Below are positions 32,328 to 40,379 of a DNA stretch of 64,000 bases, piece by piece. Each line of letters opens with the position of its first letter. The stretch's first letter is position 1. Source of the stretch: Pelomonas lactea (GTDB taxonomy: Bacteria > Pseudomonadota > Gammaproteobacteria > Burkholderiales > Burkholderiaceae_C); the NCBI RefSeq assembly GCF_043555885.1, contig NZ_JBIGHX010000005.1, positions 124,001 through 188,000 of the forward strand, written 5' to 3'. The position numbers and the translations under genes were made by a program. The notes below the pieces were generated by a model. It worked only from the letters and a program-made list of their open reading frames with translations, was not told where the DNA came from and searched no databases.

Positions 32328-35300
32328 GCCGTGGCGGGGGCGGTGTGCGAGGTGCGGCGGTGTTGCCAGGCGGCGCCCAGGCTCATCAGCAGGGCCATCG
32401 CCACCCAGGCCAGCGCCTGCGACAGGTGGCCGGCAATCGGCGTGCCGGGGGGCGGTGGCGCCTGGCGCTCCAGCAGCAGGCCGCGCGGGGGCGGCGGCTC
32501 GGTGGGGGCTTGGGGCTTGGCCTGCGGGACTTCGCGCGTCGCGCGGGCGGGTTCGATCACGGGCGCCAGCGTCTGGTCGGCGGCCCACTGGCGCACGCTG
32601 TGCAGTTCCTGGTGCAGCGGTGCGTCCTTCGTCAGCGTGCGGTAGGTGGCGGCGAGCTGCTCTCGCGTGACCTGATCGGGCTTCCAGTAGCCCAGCCGCT
32701 GGGCCTGGATCAGGCGTTCCAGCGCCTGGGCGTAAGCCTGCTTGTTCTGCTGCAGCCACTGCGGCAGGCCGAGGTGCTGCTTGTCGCGCACGAGGTTGTC
32801 GAACAGGCTCTGCCAGTGGTCGGGCCGCACCGTCTCCGGCGCGATGGCCTGCCAGCCGAAGGTGTACTGCACGGCCTTCAGCACCTGCAGCGTGCCGGCC
32901 CAGCCTTCGGCCTGCTGGGCCTTCAGCCAGCCGGGGTGCAGGTAGCGCGTCTGCATCTCCAGCGCGATGCCGCGGGACGCGCTCTCGGTGTGCGTGTCGC
33001 TGGCGTCCTGCAGCTGGCTGACGTGCAGCGACAGGCCCTCCTTGCGGCCGGCCGCGCGCGCCGCGGCGGACAGGCCGCCGAGGTACTGGAAGGGGTCGTC
33101 CGAGCTGAGCATGGAATACAGGTGCGAGCTGCGTGACATCAGCGCGGCGTCGCTGCGCTTCAGGTGCGCGCCCAGCGCCTGCGCGGCCGCGGCGGGGCGG
33201 CTCAGCTTCAGCGGTTCGCCGTTCACATAAGGCTGGCTCATGCGCTGCAGGAACAGCTGGCCCAGCCGTGCGTCGCCGGCCTTCAGGCCGTCGGCCTGCG
33301 CGGCCTCGGCGATGCCGGTGCCGTAGTCGCCCGTGGCGTTGCCGAACACGCGGGCGCGGCCCAGCGCCTGCGCGTCGGCGGCCGGTACGCCTTGCTTGCG
33401 CAACTCGGCCGCGACGGCGGCGCTGTGCCTGGCGACGCTGCCATCGGGCTCGGCGGTGGCCACGGCTGCAACGGCCTGGTCCAGCAGGGCCATCAGCGCG
33501 GGGAACTGGTCGCGGTAGGAGCCGGTGATGCTGAGCAACACGTCCACGCGCGGGCGGCCGCCCTTCAGCTCCGCGGCGGGCAGCAGCTTCACGCCGGTCG
33601 GCCGGCCGCTGTCGTCCCACACTGGCGCCACGCCTAAAGCGACGAAGGCCTGTGCCTCCATCAGCCCCTGGTGGCGCAGCGTCTCGCCGGCCCACAGGCT
33701 CAACGCGAGGCGGTTGGGGGCGTGGCCTTGGCTTGCCTGCTCGGCATACCAGGCCTCGAACAGCGACTTCGCCACCTCGTAGGCCTGCTTCGTCGGCAGC
33801 CGGTTCGGGTCCAGCCCGGCGAGGTTGCGGCCGGTGGGCAGGCTGTCGGGGTTGCGCAGCGGGTCGCCGCCGTAGGCCGCGGGCAGGAAGCGCCCGTCCA
33901 GCGCCGTCAGCAGGCCTGGCAGCTCGCCCTCGGTGGCCAGGCGCCGCTCCAGCTCCTGCGCGCGCTCGGCGAGCTTGAAGAGGGCGGGGCTGTCGATCGG
34001 CTTGCGCGCGGCGCGGTTGGGCACGTAGCCGTCGGGCTCGGGCGGGCGCAGGTCCAGCACGCTGGCGGCCTGGGCGTCCTTCAATGCGACCTCCAGCCAG
34101 CGGCCGGGCCGTGAGCCGGCCACGCGTTCGTGATCGATGAGGAAGGCCTCGTCGATGTCCTCGCCCAGCGCGTCGATGAGCGGCTGGCGCAGCATCTGCA
34201 AGATCGTCGTGCGGCGCGCGGCCACGTCGGGCACCTGGCCGAACACCGCCAGCCCCTTGGGCTGCGAGCTTTGCGCCAAACGGTCCAGCCAGGGGTGCAG
34301 CAGCTCCAGGAAGCCGGCGAAGTTGGCGGCGATCTGCTCGGCCGTCCAGCCCAGGTCGCGGTGCAGCTGGTGCTCGACGAACTGCGCCACCATCTGCCGC
34401 TCCAGCGCCTGGCGCGTGGGGCCGGCGTCCACCGTCTCCCATTCGTGCATCAGCTCGTGCATGTGGGCCATGCGCGCGTTGAAGCCGGCCGGCGCGAAGC
34501 TGGGCGTGCGGTGGCTCACCATGAGCGCGCGGCCGCGGCGCTTGGCGGTGAGGCCTTCGCCGAGGTTGTCGACGATGTAGGGGTAGATGACCGGCACGTC
34601 GCCCAGCGGCAGCAGCGCCTCGTCCATCACGTCCAGCGCGCGCAGCTTGCCGGGCGCCCATTCCTGCGTGCCGTGCGTGCCGAAGTGGATCAGCGCGTCG
34701 GCCTGGCGGGCCCACAGGTAGACGGCCAGGTAGTGGTGCGACAGCGGCGTCCTGCTCTTGTGCATGAACGGGTCCTGCCCGCGCTTGAGCGTCTCCTCGC
34801 GCGGCGGCTGCGGCAGCACGCTCAAGTTGCCGCGCTGCAGGCGCGGGATGACGAAGACCTGGCGGCCGTTCTGTTCGATGACGTAGCGGCTGCTGCCCGG
34901 CGCGCCCCACTGGGCCTGGATGCGCTGGCGGAGCTGAGCGGGCAGCGTGGCGAACCAGGCCTCGTACTCGGCCACCGGGAGTGCGGCGGCCTGGTCAGCG
35001 GCCAGCAGCGCGCGCAGGTCGGCGCCGGGGTAGTAGGCGGCGATCAGCGGCTTCAGCCCGTTGATCCATTCGCTTTCAGCCAGCGGCTGCACGCGGTAGC
35101 CGGCGGTCAGCAGCCCCTGCGACACGTTCTCCAGGCTGCGCGGCACGTTCATGAAGCTGGCGCCGAAGTGGTCGCCGCCGGGCGGGTAGTTGTAGACGAA
35201 GGCCACCAGCCGCTTGTCGGCCACGGGCTTGCGCTGCAGCGCGATGAGGTGGCGAGCCTTGCCGATGACGGCGTCGGCTTGCCGCGTGATGAGCCGCGGC

Positions 35301-36274
35301 TCGCGGCCGCGTTCGCCGTGGGCCACGACGAGCAACGGGTCGATGGCGCCGGCGCCCTCGGGCTGCGCGAAGTAGAAGGGCAGGTCGCTCATGCCGAGGC
35401 CCGTCTCGCTGGCCTCCCAGTCGGCGGCCGGGCCGGCGCGGTAAGGCAGCGTCTGCAGCACGGGCACGCCCCAGCGCTCGAACAGCGGCTGCAGCGCGCC
35501 GGCCTGCGGCAGCAGCGCATGGTTGACGATGACGCGCGCCAGCGGCTCGCCGCCGGGCTGCTCGATGAGCGGCGCGAGCGCGTCGCCCGCGAGATGGGAC
35601 GAGAACACCGCGTAGGCGAACAGGCCCTGGCGCTCGAAGCGGCGCAGCCAGTCGTCCACCCAGCCGGTGGCACCCTGCACGAAGTGGTAGCGGTGCAGCA
35701 GCAGCGCGACGGCGGGGCGGTCGCCTGCCAGCCGGGTCAGCGCCGCAGTGCTGGCGGCCAGGTGCTGCGGGCCGGGCAGGTCGGGGTGGTAGAGGCCGCG
35801 TTGCGGCAGCAGCGCCGGTGCGGGCAGGTCGCCGGGTGCGGCACCCTTCAGCAAGGCGAAGGCGGCGCGCGTGTTGGCCACGCCGCCGGCCTGCAGGTAG
35901 GCACGCAGGCTGCGGTCGCCGGCTGCGGGCTCGCCGGCCGGCACCCAGGTGGCGGGCTTGCCGGCGCGCGTGACGGCGTCGCCTACCAGCGCCTGCAGCT
36001 TGGCCGCCACGCTGGCGTGTGGGGCGTCTATCCACACCACGTTCGCGGCCTTCAGCGCGCGCTGCAGCTCGCGGGTTTGGGCGTCGTCCAGCGCCGTGGT
36101 GCGCAGCGGGTAGTCCAGCGACTGGACCGTCACGCCCGCCGCTGCGGCCTCGCGTTCGATCAGCGCATGGCGCGTCTGCGGCGTGATGTCCAGCGTGATC
36201 CACAGCAGGTTCGTCGCGGCCTGTGCGGTGGCTGCCGCCAGCGCGAGGGCGGCGCCCAGCAGGAAACGCTTCAC
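32324..36274 (-). CDS. cobN: CobN-like cobaltochelatase subunit with signal peptide and membrane anchor
   Basis: This 1316-residue CobN/BchH family protein is the large metal-binding subunit type that inserts cobalt into hydrogenobyrinic diamide. Family blocks are FVYNYPPGGDHFGASFMNVP, HFGTHGTQEWAPGK, YPYIVDNLGEG and GDYGTGIAEAAQADG. Unlike cytoplasmic CobN it begins with a Sec signal (MKRFLLGAALALAAATAQA) and ends with a membrane segment (about 1285-1303) and a short basic tail. No cobS or cobT AAA+ partner is nearby. Instead the next genes upstream are ExbD-like and ExbB-like. It overlaps bluB and DUF2149 by four bases each. The role is probably envelope-linked, but this is inferred. Confidence 0.88.
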   Translation of the reverse strand: MKRFLLGAALALAAATAQAATNLLWITLDITPQTRHALIEREAAAAGVTVQSLDYPLRTTALDDAQTRELQRALKAANVVWIDAPHASVAAKLQALVGDAVTRAGKPATWVPAGEPAAGDRSLRAYLQAGGVANTRAAFALLKGAAPGDLPAPALLPQRGLYHPDLPGPQHLAASTAALTRLAGDRPAVALLLHRYHFVQGATGWVDDWLRRFERQGLFAYAVFSSHLAGDALAPLIEQPGGEPLARVIVNHALLPQAGALQPLFERWGVPVLQTLPYRAGPAADWEASETGLGMSDLPFYFAQPEGAGAIDPLLVVAHGERGREPRLITRQADAVIGKARHLIALQRKPVADKRLVAFVYNYPPGGDHFGASFMNVPRSLENVSQGLLTAGYRVQPLAESEWINGLKPLIAAYYPGADLRALLAADQAAALPVAEYEAWFATLPAQLRQRIQAQWGAPGSSRYVIEQNGRQVFVIPRLQRGNLSVLPQPPREETLKRGQDPFMHKSRTPLSHHYLAVYLWARQADALIHFGTHGTQEWAPGKLRALDVMDEALLPLGDVPVIYPYIVDNLGEGLTAKRRGRALMVSHRTPSFAPAGFNARMAHMHELMHEWETVDAGPTRQALERQMVAQFVEHQLHRDLGWTAEQIAANFAGFLELLHPWLDRLAQSSQPKGLAVFGQVPDVAARRTTILQMLRQPLIDALGEDIDEAFLIDHERVAGSRPGRWLEVALKDAQAASVLDLRPPEPDGYVPNRAARKPIDSPALFKLAERAQELERRLATEGELPGLLTALDGRFLPAAYGGDPLRNPDSLPTGRNLAGLDPNRLPTKQAYEVAKSLFEAWYAEQASQGHAPNRLALSLWAGETLRHQGLMEAQAFVALGVAPVWDDSGRPTGVKLLPAAELKGGRPRVDVLLSITGSYRDQFPALMALLDQAVAAVATAEPDGSVARHSAAVAAELRKQGVPAADAQALGRARVFGNATGDYGTGIAEAAQADGLKAGDARLGQLFLQRMSQPYVNGEPLKLSRPAAAAQALGAHLKRSDAALMSRSSHLYSMLSSDDPFQYLGGLSAAARAAGRKEGLSLHVSQLQDASDTHTESASRGIALEMQTRYLHPGWLKAQQAEGWAGTLQVLKAVQYTFGWQAIAPETVRPDHWQSLFDNLVRDKQHLGLPQWLQQNKQAYAQALERLIQAQRLGYWKPDQVTREQLAATYRTLTKDAPLHQELHSVRQWAADQTLAPVIEPARATREVPQAKPQAPTEPPPPRGLLLERQAPPPPGTPIAGHLSQALAWVAMALLMSLGAAWQHRRTSHTAPATA

Positions 36275-36606
36275 GGCTTGCCGGCGCCTGAGGCCCCGGC
36301 TTCAGGCACGTAGATGATGTTGCCGTCCTTCAGCTTGTAGGCCACGCCGGCGCGCACGCCCTGGCCCTCGCTGCTGCCGCCGTTGCCCTTGTAGCGGATC
36401 TCCTGGCCCTTCTCGCGCACGATGACTTCCATGTCGGGCTCGCCGGGGCGCTTGATGATGGTGACGTTCTCGTCCGCCGCCGCCTGCTGCTGCAGCGCCA
36501 CGGCGGTCAGCAGCGCGACCACCAGCACGAGGAACACGTCCACCAGGTTGACGGCCGACAGCATCGGGTCGTCGTCTTCCTCGGCGAGGATGGTGAGGTG
36601 CTTCAT
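36271..36606 (-). CDS. DUF2149 protein, ExbD-like
   Basis: The protein has 111 residues. After a short acidic N-terminus (AEEDDDPMLSAVNLVD) there is one membrane segment, VNLVDVFLVLVVALLTAVAL. Its Asp sits where ExbD/TolR carry the conserved proton-path Asp (NVTPLVDVMLVLL type). The rest (about 45-111) would lie in the periplasm. Start ATG 36606 has GGGAGG upstream, but that site forms one arm of an 8-bp hairpin with GACCTCCC at 36634-36641 on the minus strand. It overlaps cobN by four bases. Confidence 0.85.
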   Translation of the reverse strand: MKHLTILAEEDDDPMLSAVNLVDVFLVLVVALLTAVALQQQAAADENVTIIKRPGEPDMEVIVREKGQEIRYKGNGGSSEGQGVRAGVAYKLKDGNIIYVPEAGASGAGKP

Positions 36607-36685
36607 GCCAGACCTCCCGCCGGGCCGCCCCAAGGGAGGTCTGCGCCCCCTCGGGGGGCAGCGAACGAAGTGAGCGTGGGGGTCT
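36607..36685 (-). repeat. Composite palindromic element with repeat B copy 2
   Basis: It lies immediately after the ExbB-like gene's stop. Repeat B (36643-36682) matches 18327-18366 at 39 of 40 bases. It is followed by a hairpin with arms GACCTCCC and GGGAGGTC (36634-36641 and 36611-36618 on the plus-strand map) whose loop holds CTTGGGGCGGCCCGGC, a block also in repeat A. The second arm is the ribosome-binding site of DUF2149. Confidence 0.8.
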
Positions 36686-37144
36686 TCATACGGCGCCTCT
36701 GGTACTGCGGATGGACACGAGCTCGGCCATCAGCCAGCGGCGCTTGACCGAGTACGCCACCAGCCCGATGGCCGCTGCGGCCAGCGCCAGCACGACACCC
36801 GCGAACGCGCTGCTGAACACCGCCAGCGCCTGCTGCCCCTGACCGGCGGCCACGCTTTGCAGCGCGGGGCCCAGCGGCACCATCGTTGCGATCAGCCCCA
36901 GCAGCGGGCTCACGCGGCCCAGCAGGCGCAGCGGCTCCAGCTGGTGCAGCACCGCCAGCTCGATCTCCTCCACCGGCTTGTCGGCGTGCCGTGCCAGCGC
37001 GCGGTAGCCGGGGCTGCGACGCTGCAGGCTCTCCATCAGCGTGCCGCCGGCCACCCACAGCGCGTAGACGAAGCTGCAGGCCACGAGGATGAGCACGGGC
37101 CACAGCAGGGCCTGGGCGATCTGGGCGAATCCTTGTTCGAGCAT
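36686..37144 (-). CDS. MotA/TolQ/ExbB-type proton channel protein
   Basis: The protein has 152 residues, a short ExbB-type protein with three membrane segments: about 12-34, then after a cytoplasmic helical part, 94-115 (LGRVSPLLGLIATMVPLGPAL, with the ExbB G-x-LGT-like LGLIATM element) and 125-147 (SSAFAGVVLALAAAAIGLVAY). It likely pairs with the ExbD-like DUF2149 to use proton flow. It sits between cobB and DUF2149/cobN in the B12 operon, so its partner is probably CobN or the B12 transport route rather than a general TonB system (inference). Confidence 0.88.
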   Translation of the reverse strand: MLEQGFAQIAQALLWPVLILVACSFVYALWVAGGTLMESLQRRSPGYRALARHADKPVEEIELAVLHQLEPLRLLGRVSPLLGLIATMVPLGPALQSVAAGQGQQALAVFSSAFAGVVLALAAAAIGLVAYSVKRRWLMAELVSIRSTRGAV

Positions 37145-37149
37145 GACGG

Positions 37150-38457
37150 TCAGGCCTTGGCGTTCAGGAAGAAGGCCGCGACGGCCTGCGGGTTGGACGG
37201 GAAGTAGTGGTGCACGTAGCTCGCGCGCAGCGAGCCCTGCTGGTACAGCGCCTCGGCGGCGCGGCCGGCATTGGGGTTGGTGGCGTGTACCTGGGGCTGC
37301 AGCTGCGTGTCCAGCGTGGAGTAGTGGAAGGTGTGGCCGCGCAGCGGGCCTTCCGGCCAGTCGATGGCTTGCAGGCCCAGCGCGGCCAGGCGCTGCTGCA
37401 CATGGGCGCGGCCCGGCATGACCCCGGCCATGCGGTGGGTGTCGCCGGCAGCGTCGGTCAGCGTGTCCAGCAGCGCCAGCATGCCGCCGCATTCGGCCAG
37501 CAGCGGCTTGCCCGCGGCCACGTGGGCGGCCAGCGCGCTGGCCCAGGTCGGGTGCGCGCCCAGCGCGGCGGCATGCAGCTCGGGGTAGCCGCCCGGCAGC
37601 CACAGCGCGTCGCAGTCCGGCAGCGCCTCGTGCGCCAGCGGCGAGAAGAAGCACAGCTCGGCGCCCAGCGCACGCAGCACGTCCACGTTGGCGGGGTAGA
37701 TGAAGCCGAACGCGGCGTCGCGTGCGATGGCGATGCGCCGGCCGCGCAGCAGCGCTGGCAGCGGCGGCTCGGGCTCGGTGTGGAAGGCCACGTCGCTGAA
37801 CACCAGGCCGGGCCGCAGCGCGGCCTCCCAGGCGTCGGCCCAGGCGTCCAGCTGCGCGTCCATGCCGGGCTGTTCCAGCGCCTGCACCAGCCCCAGGTGC
37901 CGCTCGGGCAGGCTCAGGCCGCCGTCGCGCGGCAGTGCGGCGATCAACGGCAGGTCGGCCGGCAGGCCTTCCAGCAGCATGCGGCCGTGGGCCGGGCTGC
38001 CCACGCGGTTGGCGATGACGCCGCCATGCCGCACGTCGGCGCGGAAGCGCTGCAGCCCCGTGGCCAGCGCCGCGAAGGTCTGCGCCATGGCCGACGCGTC
38101 GATGACGCACACCACCGGCAGGCCGAACGAGGCGGCCAGGTCGGCGCTGCTGGGGTTGCCGTCGAACAGGCCCATGACGCCCTCGACGAGGATGAGGTCG
38201 GCCTCGCGCGCCGCCTCGGCCAGCAGTGCCTGGCAGTGGGCGACCCCGCCCATGAACAGGTCCAGCTGATAGGCCGGGCGGCCGCTGGCAAGGGCCAGGA
38301 TGCCGGGGTCGAGGAAGTCCGGCCCGGTCTTGAAGACGCGCACATGCTGGCCGCGGCGCGCATGCGAGCGCGCGATGGCGGCGGTCACGCTGGTCTTGCC
38401 GGAGCCCGACGACGGCGCGCTGATGAAGAGGGCGGGGCAACGTGCCACAGAGGTCAT
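37150..38457 (-). CDS. cobB: Cobyrinic acid a,c-diamide synthase
   Basis: This 435-residue glutamine-dependent amidase acts on carboxylates a and c of the corrin ring. The N-terminal P-loop is SAPSSGSGKTSVTAAIA, followed by KTGPDFLDPG and LILVEGVMGLFDG. The glutaminase Cys is in LLAECGGMLALLD near residue 325 and the C-terminal His in YVHHYFPSNP. It overlaps the upstream BtuD gene by four bases. With no ring-making genes nearby, it may serve salvage of early corrinoids or rely on genes elsewhere. Confidence 0.95.
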   Translation of the reverse strand: MTSVARCPALFISAPSSGSGKTSVTAAIARSHARRGQHVRVFKTGPDFLDPGILALASGRPAYQLDLFMGGVAHCQALLAEAAREADLILVEGVMGLFDGNPSSADLAASFGLPVVCVIDASAMAQTFAALATGLQRFRADVRHGGVIANRVGSPAHGRMLLEGLPADLPLIAALPRDGGLSLPERHLGLVQALEQPGMDAQLDAWADAWEAALRPGLVFSDVAFHTEPEPPLPALLRGRRIAIARDAAFGFIYPANVDVLRALGAELCFFSPLAHEALPDCDALWLPGGYPELHAAALGAHPTWASALAAHVAAGKPLLAECGGMLALLDTLTDAAGDTHRMAGVMPGRAHVQQRLAALGLQAIDWPEGPLRGHTFHYSTLDTQLQPQVHATNPNAGRAAEALYQQGSLRASYVHHYFPSNPQAVAAFFLNAKA

Positions 38458-39221
38458 GCGTTCAAGGCGATCCAGCGGTTCTGGACTTGCAGGATGTCGA
38501 GGCGGTGCTGGAACACCTGCTGCAGGGCGGCGTGCGTGGCCGCCTCGTGCGGCGCGCCCTGGTGGACGATGCGGCCGGCATCCATGACGACGAGGTGGTC
38601 GGCCTGCAGCGCGATGTTGAGCTCGTGCAGCACCGACACGACGGTGCCGCCGTCGTCGGCGATGCGGCTGCGCACGATCTTCACCCAGTCGCTCTGGTGC
38701 GGCGGGTCCAGGTGGGCCAGCGGCTCGTCCATCAGCAGCAGCAGCGACTCGACGGCCAGCGCGCGGGCCAGCAGCACGCGCTGTCGCTCGCCGCCGGACA
38801 GCTGAGCCAGCGGCCGCGCGCGCCAGTCCCAGCTCTGCGTCTGGCGCATCGCGCGTTCCACGGCGGCGTCGTCGGCAGCGCTGGCCGGCGCCAGCCAGGC
38901 CTGGTGCGGCAGCCGGCCCAGCAGCACGACGTCCAGCGCCGAGAGGTCGTCCGCGCCGGCCTCGTTCTGCCCCAGCCAGGCGACCAGCCGCGCGCGTTCG
39001 CGGGCCGGCCACTGGGCCCACGCGCGGCCTTGCAGCGTCAGCGTGCCGTCGAACGGCAGCAGCCCCGACAGCGCGCGCAGCATCGTCGACTTGCCGGCGC
39101 CGTTGGGGCCGACGACGGCCGTCCACGCGCGCACCGGCGGCGTGAGTTGCAGCGGCTGCAGGATGGGCGTGCCGCCCAGGCGCAGCGCCTGCAGATCCAG
39201 CGTCAGCAGCGCGGCGCTCAT
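38454..39221 (-). CDS. btuD: Vitamin B12 ABC transporter ATP-binding protein
   Basis: This 255-residue FecE/BtuD-type ATPase has Walker A GPNGAGKSTMLRALSG at about 38-53, signature LSGGERQRVLLARAL and Walker B LLLMDEPLAHLD. It powers uptake of B12 or cobinamide through BtuC. Its start overlaps the btuC stop and its stop overlaps the cobB start, so translation is likely coupled. Confidence 0.92.
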   Translation of the reverse strand: MSAALLTLDLQALRLGGTPILQPLQLTPPVRAWTAVVGPNGAGKSTMLRALSGLLPFDGTLTLQGRAWAQWPARERARLVAWLGQNEAGADDLSALDVVLLGRLPHQAWLAPASAADDAAVERAMRQTQSWDWRARPLAQLSGGERQRVLLARALAVESLLLLMDEPLAHLDPPHQSDWVKIVRSRIADDGGTVVSVLHELNIALQADHLVVMDAGRIVHQGAPHEAATHAALQQVFQHRLDILQVQNRWIALNA

Positions 39222-40210
39222 CGGGCACCTCCGCGGGCCTGGCGCCGGTGCATCAGATACAGCAGATAGCTGCCGCCCAGCAGCGCCGTGACGATGCCCA
39301 CCGGCAGCTCCTGCGGCGCGATGACCCAGCGCGCGCCGATGTCCGACGCCAGCAGCAGCAGGCCGCCGGCCAGCGGGCTGAGCAGCAGCAGGCCGCGGTG
39401 CGTGATGGCGCCCCAGCTGCGCACCAGGTGGGGCGCGACGAGGCCGACGAAGGCCACCAGCCCGCATTGCGCCACGGCTGCACCCGTGGCCAGTGCCAGC
39501 GTGCCGATCAGCAGCAGCCGCACCGTCGCCAGCCGCACGCCCAGCGAGCGTGCCGTCGCTTCGCCCAGGCTCAAGGCGTCCAGCGTGCGGCTGCAGCCCA
39601 GTGCGACGAGGAGGCACAGCCCCAGCGTCGCGGCCATGATCTGCACGGCGCTCCAGCCCACGTAGCCGGTGCTGCCCAGCATGAAGGCCTGCATCGCGCG
39701 CAGGATGTCGGGGTTCATCAGCGTCAGCAGCGCCGAGCCCGAGCCCAGCACCACGCCGACGATGATGCCGGCCAGCAGCAGCCGCAGCGTCTGCTCCACG
39801 CCGCGCGCCAGCAGCAGCGTCAGCAGCACGGCACCGAGTGCGCCGGCAAAGGCGGCACCGGTCATGCCCACGCGCAGCGCCAGTGCCGTGACGGCGGGCG
39901 ACAGGCCCATCGCGAACAGCAGCGTCGCGACGCCCAGCGACGCGCCGGCCGAACAGCCCAGCAGGTAGGGGTCGGCCAGCGGGTTGCGGAACAGGCCCTG
40001 CGCCACCGCACCGGCCAGCGCCAGCAGCGCGCCGGCCAGCCACGCGCCCGCCGAGCGCGGCGCGCGGATGTCCCACAGGATCAGCGACATCGTCGGGTCG
40101 CTGTTCAGCCAGGGGCTCCAGCCGGTGCTGCCGATGGCCAGCCCCAGCGCCAGCAGCGCGAGGCTGCCGAGCAGCAGCGCGACCAGCCAGAGGCGATGCC
40201 GTGCACTCAT
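39218..40210 (-). CDS. btuC: Vitamin B12 ABC transporter permease
   Basis: This 330-residue FecCD/BtuC-family permease has about ten membrane segments. Hallmarks are RAPRSAGAWLAGALLALAGA, FRNPLADPYLLGCSAGA and FVGLVAPHLVR. It forms the channel for corrinoid import. It is separated from btuF by 169 bases that are almost entirely repeat A copy 2. Confidence 0.92.
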   Translation of the reverse strand: MSARHRLWLVALLLGSLALLALGLAIGSTGWSPWLNSDPTMSLILWDIRAPRSAGAWLAGALLALAGAVAQGLFRNPLADPYLLGCSAGASLGVATLLFAMGLSPAVTALALRVGMTGAAFAGALGAVLLTLLLARGVEQTLRLLLAGIIVGVVLGSGSALLTLMNPDILRAMQAFMLGSTGYVGWSAVQIMAATLGLCLLVALGCSRTLDALSLGEATARSLGVRLATVRLLLIGTLALATGAAVAQCGLVAFVGLVAPHLVRSWGAITHRGLLLLSPLAGGLLLLASDIGARWVIAPQELPVGIVTALLGGSYLLYLMHRRQARGGAR

Positions 40211-40234
40211 GGTCTTGCGCCGTGGATGCGGGTT

Positions 40235-40371
40235 GCGGGCCGAGCGCCGGGCCGCCCCAAGCCGGCCCGTCGGGCGATGTGCTGGCCGGTCGATCCGGCC
40301 AGCATCGCCGTCCCCACGGGGGACCGACTGGGCTGGCCCGCGTTCAGCGGGGCGAGACCGGGCGAGGGGCT
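40235..40371 (-). repeat. Intergenic palindromic repeat A, copy 2
   Basis: It begins about 8 bases after the btuF stop and reads in the operon direction. It has the same hairpins as the other copies: GTCCCC/GGGGAC with loop CGT, and the long stem GCGAT+GCTGGCCGG against CCGGCCAGC+AC+ATCGC. Three stem positions differ from copy 3 with matching changes on both sides. The CTTGGGGCGGCCCGGCGCT block is also present. Confidence 0.85.
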
Positions 40372-40379
40372 GACAGTCA

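Noticed and set aside
31665..34910. 1081-codon frame running through bluB and into cobN
   Set aside because: Only the last 220 codons are bluB. The upstream part is low-complexity shadow of cobN, which itself has convincing family motifs in another frame.
34130..36313. 727-codon plus-strand frame opposite cobN
   Set aside because: Shadow with Gln/Val/Arg bias and no motif. cobN on the minus strand is clear.
40211..40379. Second cobalamin riboswitch between btuF and btuC
   Set aside because: No B12 box or CCGCAAC block. The sequence is repeat A, also present at unrelated loci.
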